DNA of 64,000 nucleotides, taken from contig JARGFZ010000015.1 of the NCBI GenBank assembly GCA_029210965.1, positions 1-64,000 of the forward strand. Direction: 5' to 3'. Source of the DNA: a bacterium. Lineage in GTDB: Bacteria; BMS3Abin14. Within the stretch, counting starts at the first letter, position 1. The number at the start of each line of letters is the position of its first letter. Positions 1 to 7,419 of the stretch are shown in pieces. The position numbers and the translations under genes are program-made. The notes under the pieces are model-generated. The model was given only the letters and a program-made list of their open reading frames with translations, ran no database searches and had not been told where the DNA came from.

Positions 1-80
1 CAATGACTTACGGAGTGAGTCATTGATTTGGGCGCCCCGCGCGGGGCGCATTGATGACTTTTTGCGAAGTCATCAACCTT
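1..80. repeat. Dispersed palindromic repeat A, second half (copy cut by window start)
   Basis: Three hairpins follow one another: CAATGACTTA against a matching AGTCATTG, a GC-rich palindrome around GGGCGCCCC, and GATGACTT against AAGTCATC. The same order and nearly the same sequence recurs at 21911-21989, downstream of fba. The left part of the element is outside the window. It ends about 50 bases before the TPR gene and could act as a transcriptional or RNA structure, but that is inference. Confidence 0.75.
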
Positions 81-128
81 AGGTCCCGGAATCGCAGGTA
101 CAACAACTCCTTGTATTGGGGGAACGCC

Positions 129-1151
129 ATGAAATCCTGGAATTCGACGCTCACTTTGCTCATTTTGGCACTGTTTCTTGCTGCGCCGTCACAGGCCGCC
201 TATACAGCCAATATCAATGCTGCCGAAGAGTTTATCTCCACCGGAAAGTATAATGAGGCAATACCGTTGCTTGAAGAAGCGGTGGCCGAATCCCCGGATA
301 GCGCGGAGGGGTATTTTCTTCTGGGTGTGGCAGGGTTGTGGTCAAGGAATTGTGAAATTGCCTGCGTGCATTTTAAAAGGGCGCTGGAGATCGATCCCGG
401 CCTTGTTGTTCGAATGAGCGTTCAGATCAAGGACCGGGTGGTGGAACGAATACTGGCCGGGGACATGGAGGAAGCCAAGGCTGCCCTTACAGTGGCGGTT
501 AAGCACGATCCCCAGCTCAGAAGGGATATCACCCAATCCTGCCTGTACCGCGGCGAGGGCTATCTTGACAGCGGGGACGAGGCTATTGCCGAGAGCATTT
601 TCCAATTCGTAGCCGAGACAGATCCGCAAATGAAAGCCAACATCTGCGAACTTCTCTACGGTAAGGCCAGATCGGCAACTGGAGAGGAAAGCCTCAGACT
701 GGTCCTTGCCTCTCTTCGTTACGGCAACCGGTACCAAAGCGAAACCGTTAAAATGGCTTTTCGTCTTGCCAACGACCTGGATAACGAAACGGCCCGAAAG
801 GGCTACCTGGAGATGACCTCCGAATTCGTTGAACCGGGAAAAATACTGCAATCCAGTGTTGAATATTACACACGAATGTATGGTAACCCCTCCACGGTCA
901 GCCTGTTCACCCCAGACTCATGGATCAGTGCGGACAAGAACAAAAATGTTGCCCGTATCCGTTACCTCACCGGTGACAAAGTGCTTACGAGAGGGGATAC
1001 AGGCCCCAGGGAACTGGAGCTTTCCATTTATACGGCAAAAGATTTTCCAGGAATAGCCACCCCTTCTGACAAGGGTTACCTCCAGCAGATATGGTTCTCT
1101 GCGGCCCAGGGTCCGGCCACTGTTTATTACTGGTCCGTACCGGCTCCCTGA
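129..1151 (+). CDS. Secreted tetratricopeptide-repeat protein
   Basis: A 340-residue protein with a clear N-terminal signal peptide (positively charged start, a hydrophobic stretch near residues 7-20, then AAPSQA|AY as the likely cleavage site), so it should act in the periplasm or be exported. Residues about 30-115 fit TPR helices (FISTGKYNEAIPLLEEA, then AEGYFLLGVAGLW), and a further repeat-like helical segment follows. The C-terminal 90 residues have no family I recognise. I chose the ATG at 129 rather than an upstream in-frame start because the signal peptide begins there and the upstream codons fall near repeat A. TPR proteins are usually scaffolds for protein contacts; no partner is evident here. 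It stands alone, followed by a DMT transporter 94 bases downstream. Confidence 0.7.
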   Translation: MKSWNSTLTLLILALFLAAPSQAAYTANINAAEEFISTGKYNEAIPLLEEAVAESPDSAEGYFLLGVAGLWSRNCEIACVHFKRALEIDPGLVVRMSVQIKDRVVERILAGDMEEAKAALTVAVKHDPQLRRDITQSCLYRGEGYLDSGDEAIAESIFQFVAETDPQMKANICELLYGKARSATGEESLRLVLASLRYGNRYQSETVKMAFRLANDLDNETARKGYLEMTSEFVEPGKILQSSVEYYTRMYGNPSTVSLFTPDSWISADKNKNVARIRYLTGDKVLTRGDTGPRELELSIYTAKDFPGIATPSDKGYLQQIWFSAAQGPATVYYWSVPAP

Positions 1152-1245
1152 CACCGTAACCGATACATGAACAGCTCATCGGGCAGCCCGTTCCTATAGC
1201 TTTTAACGATCAAATCACAAGAACAGTACAGGTCTGACCATCAAC

Positions 1246-2106
1246 ATGACCCCCCGGAATGAAAAAGTAAGAGGTACCCTTCTCATGGTATCGGCAATGG
1301 TGATCCTTAGCCCTGATGCCCTGCTTATCTCACTTATCCGTGTTGATCCCTGGACTCTCGTTTTCTGGCGCGGTCTTCTCACAGCCTGTACCCTGTCGGT
1401 GGCGCTGGTGTGTTCCCATGGAAAAGGAGTATTACGGGAAGTCTTCCGCATGGGGCCCGCTGGTATTCTGGCGGGCTTTTTATTTGGCGCGAGTACGGTT
1501 TCCTTTGTCATGTCGATCCGGCTGACCACAGCAGCCAACACCCTGGTCATTGTCGCAGCGACGCCGCTGTTTGCAGCCATTTTAACCAGGCTGTTTCTGG
1601 CTGAAAGGGTTCCTGTACGGACCTGGGTGGCGGTTATAACCGGTTTTTCAGGCATCATCGTTATCTTCAGCGGAAGCCTTTCAACGGGTACCATTCTCGG
1701 TGACCTTCTGGCCCTTGCAACAGCGATGATCATGGCCACAAACTTTGTCATTATCCGCAGCCACAGGAAGGTCAGTATGATACCGGCAGTTGTTTTAAGC
1801 GGGATATTGACCACCCTTGTGACGCTGTTCATGGCAGAACCATTTGCTGTAGGTACATCCGATATTTTGCTCCTCACGGTTCTGGGTTCTGTTGTGATGC
1901 CCATTCCCCTGGCTATCATGACTGTGGCTCCTAAGCTCATCCCGGCCGCTGAGGTAAGTCTTATTATGCTTTTTGAAACCTTCCTGGGACCCCTCTGGGT
2001 GTGGCTGGTTATAGGGCAAAGGCCAGCAGGTGAGACGGTGCTTGGAGGGGGGTTATTGGTGACAACGCTTGTGGTGCACGCGGTGGTTGGGTGGAAAGAG
2101 CAGTAA
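1246..2106 (+). CDS. DMT-superfamily (EamA) transporter
   Basis: A 286-residue, highly hydrophobic protein with about ten predicted membrane helices in two EamA halves (roughly residues 10-140 and 150-282), the usual size and duplicated architecture of drug/metabolite transporters of the inner membrane. The first half holds the typical FWRGLLTA segment and the stretch TAANTLVIVAATPLFAAILT; the second half ends in the usual TVLGGGLLVTTLV. Substrate cannot be inferred; family members export amino acids, metabolites or toxic compounds. It is monocistronic and convergent with the CDF exporter. Its stop codon TAA lies inside the first unit (CAGTAAT) of a heptamer array, so the last codons border repeat DNA. 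Confidence 0.85.
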   Translation: MTPRNEKVRGTLLMVSAMVILSPDALLISLIRVDPWTLVFWRGLLTACTLSVALVCSHGKGVLREVFRMGPAGILAGFLFGASTVSFVMSIRLTTAANTLVIVAATPLFAAILTRLFLAERVPVRTWVAVITGFSGIIVIFSGSLSTGTILGDLLALATAMIMATNFVIIRSHRKVSMIPAVVLSGILTTLVTLFMAEPFAVGTSDILLLTVLGSVVMPIPLAIMTVAPKLIPAAEVSLIMLFETFLGPLWVWLVIGQRPAGETVLGGGLLVTTLVVHAVVGWKEQ

Positions 2107-2280
2107 TTCGTGATCCGTAATCAGTAATCGGTGAACCGTAACAACATAAGACAACAGGCATTTCAATTACTTCCAATTCATGCTTGACATATAACTGCAT
2201 GGGTTGTTTGTTTCACGGTTCACGGTTCACGGTTCACGGTTCACGGTTCACGGTTCACGGTTCACGGTTCACGGTTCACC
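2101..2280. repeat. Inverted heptamer-arm element with TTGACA core, copy 1
   Basis: The left arm (2101-2140) is a degenerate series of 7-mers such as CAGTAAT and CCGTAAT ending in GTGAACC. The right arm (2212-2274) is nine perfect tandem TTCACGG units, the complement of the GTGAACC type, so the arms can pair. The core between them carries TTGACA at 2184-2189 and is almost identical to the core at 33440-33514. The element lies between two convergent genes and supplies the stop codon of both. Confidence 0.9.
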
Positions 2281-3179
2281 GCCTTCCTCGGTTCCGCAAA
2301 CACCCTTTTAACCTGAGGATACTCTTCCTTGATGGCGATCCTTATCTGTTCGAGCACGTCCTCAACCTGTCCGGCGGGTACAGTGTCCACAAAATCCAGG
2401 CTGATGTTGGTGAGGATGAAATCCGGTCCCATGTGCAGCGTCAGGACTTCGTTCACCGATTGGATCTGAGGGTAGGAACCGGCCAGGATGCGAATCCCGT
2501 GTACGATCTCGCGGTTTGCGCTCTCCCCGATGAGAAGGCCTTTGGTCTCGTAGGCAAGCCAGACTGCTGTCCCTCCAAGAATGATCCCGATGACGATGGA
2601 GGCCAGCCCGTCGTAAAGCGGGTTGTGAGTACGGTGGCTTATGTAAATACCCATAAATGCCACAATCAAGCCCAGCATAGCGGCGGAGTCCTCAAAAAGG
2701 ACAACAAACAGAGAGGGGTTTTTCCCCCGCTGGACAGCTTCAATAATTCCCCATTTTCCTTTTGCTCTGGAAAACTCGCGAAAGGCGAAAAGCCAGGCCG
2801 CCCCTTCGAAAAGAAAGGCCAGACCTAGGACGATATAGTTGATATTTGGATTGGTCAGCTTTGACGGGTGACTGATGTGTACGATGCCTTCGTAAAGAGA
2901 AATGCCGGCTCCCACGGCAAAAATGAGGATAGCCACCACAAAGCTCCAGAAATAGATCTCCTTACCATGGCCGAAGGGAAAATATTCATCTGGAGGGGCT
3001 TCGGAGCGTTTCAGGCCGTAAAGGAGCAGCACCTGGTTGCCAGTGTCCACAAGGGAGTGGATTCCCTCGGACAACATGGCGGAGCTCCCGGTGAGGAGCG
3101 CGGCAAAAAACTTGGTGATCGCAATGAGGGAGTTGCCCACCAGGGCCGCCCAGATAACCTTTTTGGAAGCTGAGGACAT
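2262..3179 (-). CDS. Cation diffusion facilitator (CDF) family exporter
   Basis: A 305-residue inner-membrane protein of the CDF family, which exports divalent cations (Zn, Fe, Mn, Co) in exchange for protons. Visible hallmarks are the first-helix region with SEGIHSLVDTGNQ, where HSLVD fits the metal-site helix, the conserved FGHGKEIYFWSF after it, about six membrane helices over residues 10-205, and a C-terminal cytoplasmic domain of about 90 residues (IRILAGSYPQIQSVNEVL onward). The second metal-site helix reads YDGLASIVIG, keeping the Asp. Metal specificity cannot be read. The last five residues (VNREP) and the stop are encoded by the TTCACGG array on the opposite strand, so the C-terminus has been remodelled by repeat DNA. 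Confidence 0.88.
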   Translation of the reverse strand: MSSASKKVIWAALVGNSLIAITKFFAALLTGSSAMLSEGIHSLVDTGNQVLLLYGLKRSEAPPDEYFPFGHGKEIYFWSFVVAILIFAVGAGISLYEGIVHISHPSKLTNPNINYIVLGLAFLFEGAAWLFAFREFSRAKGKWGIIEAVQRGKNPSLFVVLFEDSAAMLGLIVAFMGIYISHRTHNPLYDGLASIVIGIILGGTAVWLAYETKGLLIGESANREIVHGIRILAGSYPQIQSVNEVLTLHMGPDFILTNISLDFVDTVPAGQVEDVLEQIRIAIKEEYPQVKRVFAEPRKAVNREP

Positions 3180-3306
3180 ATTGTACCTGCCGTTAAATGT
3201 TGTCAGGTTTCCCAGGGAGTGGAATTATGACCACACCTGTGTTTAAATGGGCCTTTTTTTACCTTATAACATTTTTAGCTGTGTAACAGCAGGAAAGGAG
3301 AACCAG

Positions 3307-3789
3307 ATGCAGATCGGAACGAATAGCGTGGTGTCCATTCACTACACCCTAAGGGACGAAACCGGCGAGGTGCTGGACGCTTCAGAGGGCAGGGAACCCC
3401 TGGATTATATGCACGGCTCCGGGCAGATCATTCCGGGCCTTGAAAACGCGCTGGAGGGAAAATCCAAGGGAGAAGAGCTCGCTGTAGTCATCGAACCGGA
3501 AAACGGCTACGGTACCCGGGATGAGTCTCTTGTCCACGAGGTTCCGAAATCGGAGTTCGAGGCGTCTGACGAAATTGAAGTGGGGATGCAGTTTCGGGTG
3601 GGTGATGAAGGCGGAACCTTAATTATGGTGGTGGCCGGCGTTGGCGATGAGGCCGTCACCCTGGATGGCAACCACCCCCTTGCCGGTGTGACCCTGTCCT
3701 TTGATGTTTCCATCGAGGATGTTCGGGAGGCCACCGAGGAGGAGATCAAGGCAAGTCAGCATGTGCATGGGTCGGGATGCGGATGCTAG
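3307..3789 (+). CDS. slyD: FKBP-type peptidyl-prolyl isomerase, SlyD-like
   Basis: A 160-residue cytoplasmic cis-trans prolyl isomerase and chaperone. The FKBP domain is split by an insert-in-flap (IF) domain as in SlyD: FKBP strands at residues 1-65 (VSIHYTLRDETGEVLDAS; GQIIPGLENALEG), IF domain about 70-120 (EPENGYGTRDESLVHEVPKSEF), then the closing FKBP strand GNHPLAGVTLSFDVSI. The tail is short but ends in HVHGSGCGC, a His/Cys metal-binding end of the kind SlyD uses for nickel. The start at 3307 follows the ribosome site AAGGAG with suitable spacing; the longer in-frame start would add an unrelated N-terminus. A hairpin terminator follows at 3870. Confidence 0.9.
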   Translation: MQIGTNSVVSIHYTLRDETGEVLDASEGREPLDYMHGSGQIIPGLENALEGKSKGEELAVVIEPENGYGTRDESLVHEVPKSEFEASDEIEVGMQFRVGDEGGTLIMVVAGVGDEAVTLDGNHPLAGVTLSFDVSIEDVREATEEEIKASQHVHGSGCGC

Positions 3790-3869
3790 TGCAAGAATGC
3801 ATCCGCCGTCGCCAAGGCTATGGCGGACAGGGAATATGGAATGTAGAACGCAGAATAAAAACTAATCTA

Positions 3870-3899
3870 AAATAAAGCGGCCAATTGGCCGCCCTATTT
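3870..3899. terminator. Bidirectional terminator-like hairpin
   Basis: GCGGCCAATTGGCCGC is a perfect 16-base palindrome at 3877-3892. It is extended by AAATA on the left pairing with TATTT on the right. It sits between the convergent slyD (+) and sixA (-), with T-rich sequence on each exit side. Confidence 0.7.
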
Positions 3900-3925
3900 A
3901 TTCCTGGAACCTGGAACTCCGGACA

Positions 3926-4384
3926 CTATAGACTTTTCAATGTGTCCGGGGAGATCATCCATTTAACCCCCCATGTCCCGGCCTTTTCCAGACACACCAT
4001 TGTACCGGGAGTGAAGTCAATGATCTCCCTGCTGCTGTCGTGAAGGAGCAGCAGGGAAGCCAGGCGCGGCAGGTGGCCCACGAGCATGGCATCCTTGTCC
4101 ACGACCTCCAGATGTTGGGACCAGATAGCAGGATCATCTGATGGCCTGAGACCCTCCCTTTCCTCGGGGGCAGGAGCCCTGGGAAGAGCCTGGCTGATAA
4201 TGGAGGCTGTCTGGGCAGCCCTTACCTTGGGACTGTGGAAAATGTGCCCCGGCATCAATCTGAAACGATGGGCCAGAAGCCCGGCCAGATTACGCACATC
4301 GGTTTCGCCCTGCTTTGACAGAGGCCGTGCCCGGTCTTCTCCTTCGCTGACAGCCTCACCATGTCTCATGAGGTAAAGCAGCAT
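3926..4384 (-). CDS. sixA: Phosphohistidine phosphatase SixA-like
   Basis: A 152-residue histidine-phosphatase-superfamily protein. The catalytic RHG motif is at residues 7-9 (YLMRHGEA), followed by a second-site region PLSKQGETDVRNLAG, and the conserved C-terminal His in DAMLVGHLPRLASLL. Length and motif spacing fit SixA, which removes phosphate from histidines of phosphorelay or PTS proteins. It is divergent from the multi-PAS histidine kinase next door, which may or may not be a partner. No signal peptide, so cytoplasmic. Confidence 0.88.
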   Translation of the reverse strand: MLLYLMRHGEAVSEGEDRARPLSKQGETDVRNLAGLLAHRFRLMPGHIFHSPKVRAAQTASIISQALPRAPAPEEREGLRPSDDPAIWSQHLEVVDKDAMLVGHLPRLASLLLLHDSSREIIDFTPGTMVCLEKAGTWGVKWMISPDTLKSL

Positions 4385-4547
4385 CGCACTCTCCCTTCAC
4401 CCGTGTTTAATCTCTTTTTGATTGGAACGTCGAGCGCCCTGGGGGCCCTTCACCGATCTGATCCCATTATGCCAAAACCATAACATTTGTGCTGTGGGCA
4501 ATTCTAACTTACAATAATGTCTTTTATGGCTGTTTACAAAGGAGAGT

Positions 4548-7046
4548 GTGCCTGCAGTTATGAACTATTCCATACTGAGTAAAATACTGGACGCGAGTCC
4601 GGATATGTACCTGATCATCGACGGGAACGGAGTCCTGATCGACTTCAAACCTTCTCCAAATTTTGAACCGGCTTTGCCGCCTGGAGAGTTCCTTGGCAAA
4701 ACCATAGGGCAGGTGCTCCCTGAGGAGCTTGCCAAGACGGGTCTCTTGAGGACAAGAGAGGTCCTGGACACGGGAAAGGAATGTTTGTTGGAGTACAGCC
4801 TTCCCATCGATGGTAAACTTAATTTCTACGAGGCAAGGCTTACTCTCTTTGATGAAAAACAGGTCCTGGTCATAATCCGGGATGTAACCGATAAAAAACG
4901 CTCCATGGAGGCTGCCAAGGCTCTCATTGACGCTTCTACGGACTGGTTCTTCCTTTTGGACAGACAGGGATACATCCTGTCCATCAACCAGAGTGCAGCC
5001 GATATCTTTGGGAAGAGGCGGGAACAGATGGAGGGGACACTCTACTGGGATCATCTCTCACCGGAAAAAGCCCGCTATCGTAAAGAGCGGATGGAGGAGA
5101 TACTTAAAACCGGCAAGCCCACCAGCCTTGTTGACCTGTCAGATGACAGGGTCTTCGAAGCTTCTTTGAATCCGGTAGCGGAACCGGGTGGACCTGTCCA
5201 TTTGGTGGCCTATTTCATCAAGGATATTACCGATCAGGTTAAAGCTGAAAAGGATAGAATCGAATCTGAGGCCCGGCATCGGCGTCTCTTCGATAGCAAT
5301 CCGGTGCCCATGTATGTCTACGACACAAGCACCTTGATAATTCTGGACGCCAACGAGGCAATGGTCGATATCTATGGATTTACACTGGAAGAACTCACCT
5401 CAATGACGATCACCGAAATCTGTCCACTTGAGGATGCTTCCAAGGTCATGGAGAACGTCACCGATCTGCGATCAGGGCAGGTGCACTTTGGCCTGTGGCG
5501 GTATATGAAAAGGGATGGATCCGTCATCGATGTGGAAATCACCAGCGGAGACTTCCCTTATATGAACAGGCCGGCCCGTCTTGTCCTGTGCCAGGATGTA
5601 ACGGAAAAAGCGGCCATGGAAAAGGAACTCGCCGCCAGTGAGGTCAAATTTCGGAGTATCGTGGAATCCTCTCCCATGGGCATACACATGTATCGCCTCG
5701 ATGCCGAGGAGCGTCTCATCTTTTCCGGGGCCAATTCAACAGCCGACAGGATCCTCGGGATCGATCACCACCGGTTAACAGGTTTGACCATCCAGGAGGC
5801 TTTCCCCGGGTTGGAAAACACCGAGATCATCAACCGGTATCGTGAAGTGTGCCTGAGCGGCAATCCGTGGTATTCCGAGCAGGTCGATTACAGGGATGGC
5901 AGGATCAGCGGGGCCTTTGAGGTGCACGCCTTCAAGACAGGTTATCGCTCCATGTCGGTGTGGTTTCTCGATATAACGGAAAAGAAAAAAACCATGGCGG
6001 CCATCACGGAGAGCGAGGAAAAGTTCAGGACCGCCTTTATCACCAGCCCGGACTCTGTCAACATCAACCGGCTGGAAGATGGCAAGTATGTCGATATCAA
6101 TGAAGGTTTTTCGCAAATAACAGGCTACACCAGGGAAGAGGTCATGGGCAGAACCTCCATTGAGTTGGGAATATGGGTCGATCCACAGGATCGTGAAAAA
6201 TTCGCGGACGGCCTGAAACAGAAAGGTTATGTAAACAACCTTGAATCAAAATTCCGTGCAAAGGATGGTTCTATCCTGGAGGGCCTTATGTCGGCGAAGC
6301 TCCTTAACTTGAAACAGGAGCCTCACATCCTTTCGATAACCAGGGACATCACCGAACTCAAGAAAGCTGAGGAGGCACTTATAAAGAGCGAAGAACAGCT
6401 GCGTGCCTCCCTCGGGGAGAAGGAGATCCTTCTCAAGGAGATCCACCACAGGGTCAAGAACAACCTCCAGGTCATTTCCGGTCTCCTGGACCTTCAAGCC
6501 CATCATATCAATGATCCGATGGGCCGGGAGATCTACAAGGAGAGCCAGAACCGGGTCATAACCATGGCTCTCATACATGAGGAGCTTTATCAGAGCGTGA
6601 ACCTCGGCCAGGTGGATTTCGATGACTACATCCGGAACCTGTGTGAAAACCTCATGATCTCCTACGGAGCTGACAGGAAGCAGATCAATCTGGATATCAG
6701 TACCGAAAAGACCAGTATGGTAGTCGATACCGCAATCCCGTGCGGTCTCATCATCAACGAGCTGATGACCAACGCTTTAAAGCATGCTTTTCCCGATAAA
6801 CGAAAGGGGACGATCAGCCTTTCCTTCAGGCAGCTGAAAAACAAAAACTATATGCTTACAGTGAGCGACAACGGCATCGGAATGCCCGGTAAAGTTGACA
6901 TCAACAAAACAACATCCCTGGGGATGCAGCTCATCACGGTCCTGGTGGGGCAGCTGGGCGGAACCCTCAAGTTAAATCGCAGGGAAGGGACCAGTTTTAC
7001 GATAAAATTCAAGGAATACCACGAGGCAGGAAGTGTCCTTTATTGA
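4548..7046 (+). CDS. Multi-PAS sensor histidine kinase (HisKA_2 type)
   Basis: An 832-residue kinase with about five consecutive PAS/PAC modules (roughly residues 5-115, 120-235, 245-365, 370-485, 490-610), each ending in a DVTDKK/DITEKK-like linker, then a HisKA_2 phosphoacceptor domain (EIHHRVKNNLQVISGLL near 630, the first His of HHR being the likely phosphosite) and a HATPase_c domain with N-box CGLIINELMTNALKHAF and G-box SDNGIGMP. No membrane helix is evident, so it is probably a soluble sensor of ligand or redox state. No response regulator is encoded nearby, as is common for this kinase class. The start is a GTG at 4548 close behind AAGGAG; an ATG at 4560 is a plausible alternative. 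Its kinase core is closely similar to the second kinase at 7416. Confidence 0.9.
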   Translation: MPAVMNYSILSKILDASPDMYLIIDGNGVLIDFKPSPNFEPALPPGEFLGKTIGQVLPEELAKTGLLRTREVLDTGKECLLEYSLPIDGKLNFYEARLTLFDEKQVLVIIRDVTDKKRSMEAAKALIDASTDWFFLLDRQGYILSINQSAADIFGKRREQMEGTLYWDHLSPEKARYRKERMEEILKTGKPTSLVDLSDDRVFEASLNPVAEPGGPVHLVAYFIKDITDQVKAEKDRIESEARHRRLFDSNPVPMYVYDTSTLIILDANEAMVDIYGFTLEELTSMTITEICPLEDASKVMENVTDLRSGQVHFGLWRYMKRDGSVIDVEITSGDFPYMNRPARLVLCQDVTEKAAMEKELAASEVKFRSIVESSPMGIHMYRLDAEERLIFSGANSTADRILGIDHHRLTGLTIQEAFPGLENTEIINRYREVCLSGNPWYSEQVDYRDGRISGAFEVHAFKTGYRSMSVWFLDITEKKKTMAAITESEEKFRTAFITSPDSVNINRLEDGKYVDINEGFSQITGYTREEVMGRTSIELGIWVDPQDREKFADGLKQKGYVNNLESKFRAKDGSILEGLMSAKLLNLKQEPHILSITRDITELKKAEEALIKSEEQLRASLGEKEILLKEIHHRVKNNLQVISGLLDLQAHHINDPMGREIYKESQNRVITMALIHEELYQSVNLGQVDFDDYIRNLCENLMISYGADRKQINLDISTEKTSMVVDTAIPCGLIINELMTNALKHAFPDKRKGTISLSFRQLKNKNYMLTVSDNGIGMPGKVDINKTTSLGMQLITVLVGQLGGTLKLNRREGTSFTIKFKEYHEAGSVLY

Positions 7047-7143
7047 TAGCGCTTCCGCTTGCAGGTAGATAAAAGGAAAAAAGTAAAATTGCCTGTCTAC
7101 TTTTCCGCTTTTGACAGTGAATGAAGCATTCAGGGGGGCGCTC

Positions 7144-7419
7144 ATGATCCAGCAGAGTGAACTGATCACATTTCTGATCGGGGCCGGAACCGCGACTTTT
7201 ATTTATCTCAACCGGCGCCGCATCGCTAATATTCCCGGATCCAACTGGATCCTCCTTGCCTACTCAGCACTTTTTGCGGGATGGACCATTACCATCGTAG
7301 AAGGTTTTGTTCTCCCTGATTTCATGAACGCTCTGGAACACGTGTGCTACATGGCAAGTTCCATGGCAGCTGCCGGCTGGTGCTGGATCGCCCTGATCAA
7401 GGAGAGGGGTATACAGTGA
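7144..7419 (+). CDS. Small three-helix membrane protein resembling the kinase sensor module
   Basis: A 91-residue protein with three predicted membrane helices (about 7-22, 35-58, 68-86). Helices 2-3 align by eye with the N-terminal membrane region of the kinase encoded just downstream: both have a Glu at the end of helix 2 (TIVEGFV here, NFLEWAG there) and an acidic pair entering helix 3 (ALEHV here, VEDFLEV there), with Trp near the same place. The stop codon overlaps the GTG start of the kinase (GTGA), indicating translational coupling. I infer it is a separate subunit of a membrane sensor; the family is unknown to me. The start at 7144 is the ATG best fitting membrane topology. Confidence 0.65.
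   Translation: MIQQSELITFLIGAGTATFIYLNRRRIANIPGSNWILLAYSALFAGWTITIVEGFVLPDFMNALEHVCYMASSMAAAGWCWIALIKERGIQ

Noticed and set aside
2184-2189. TTGACA in the heptamer elements as ordinary promoters
   Set aside because: At 2184 it lies between convergent genes and at 31683 it points into the end of ald; no good -10 follows at 16-18 bases.
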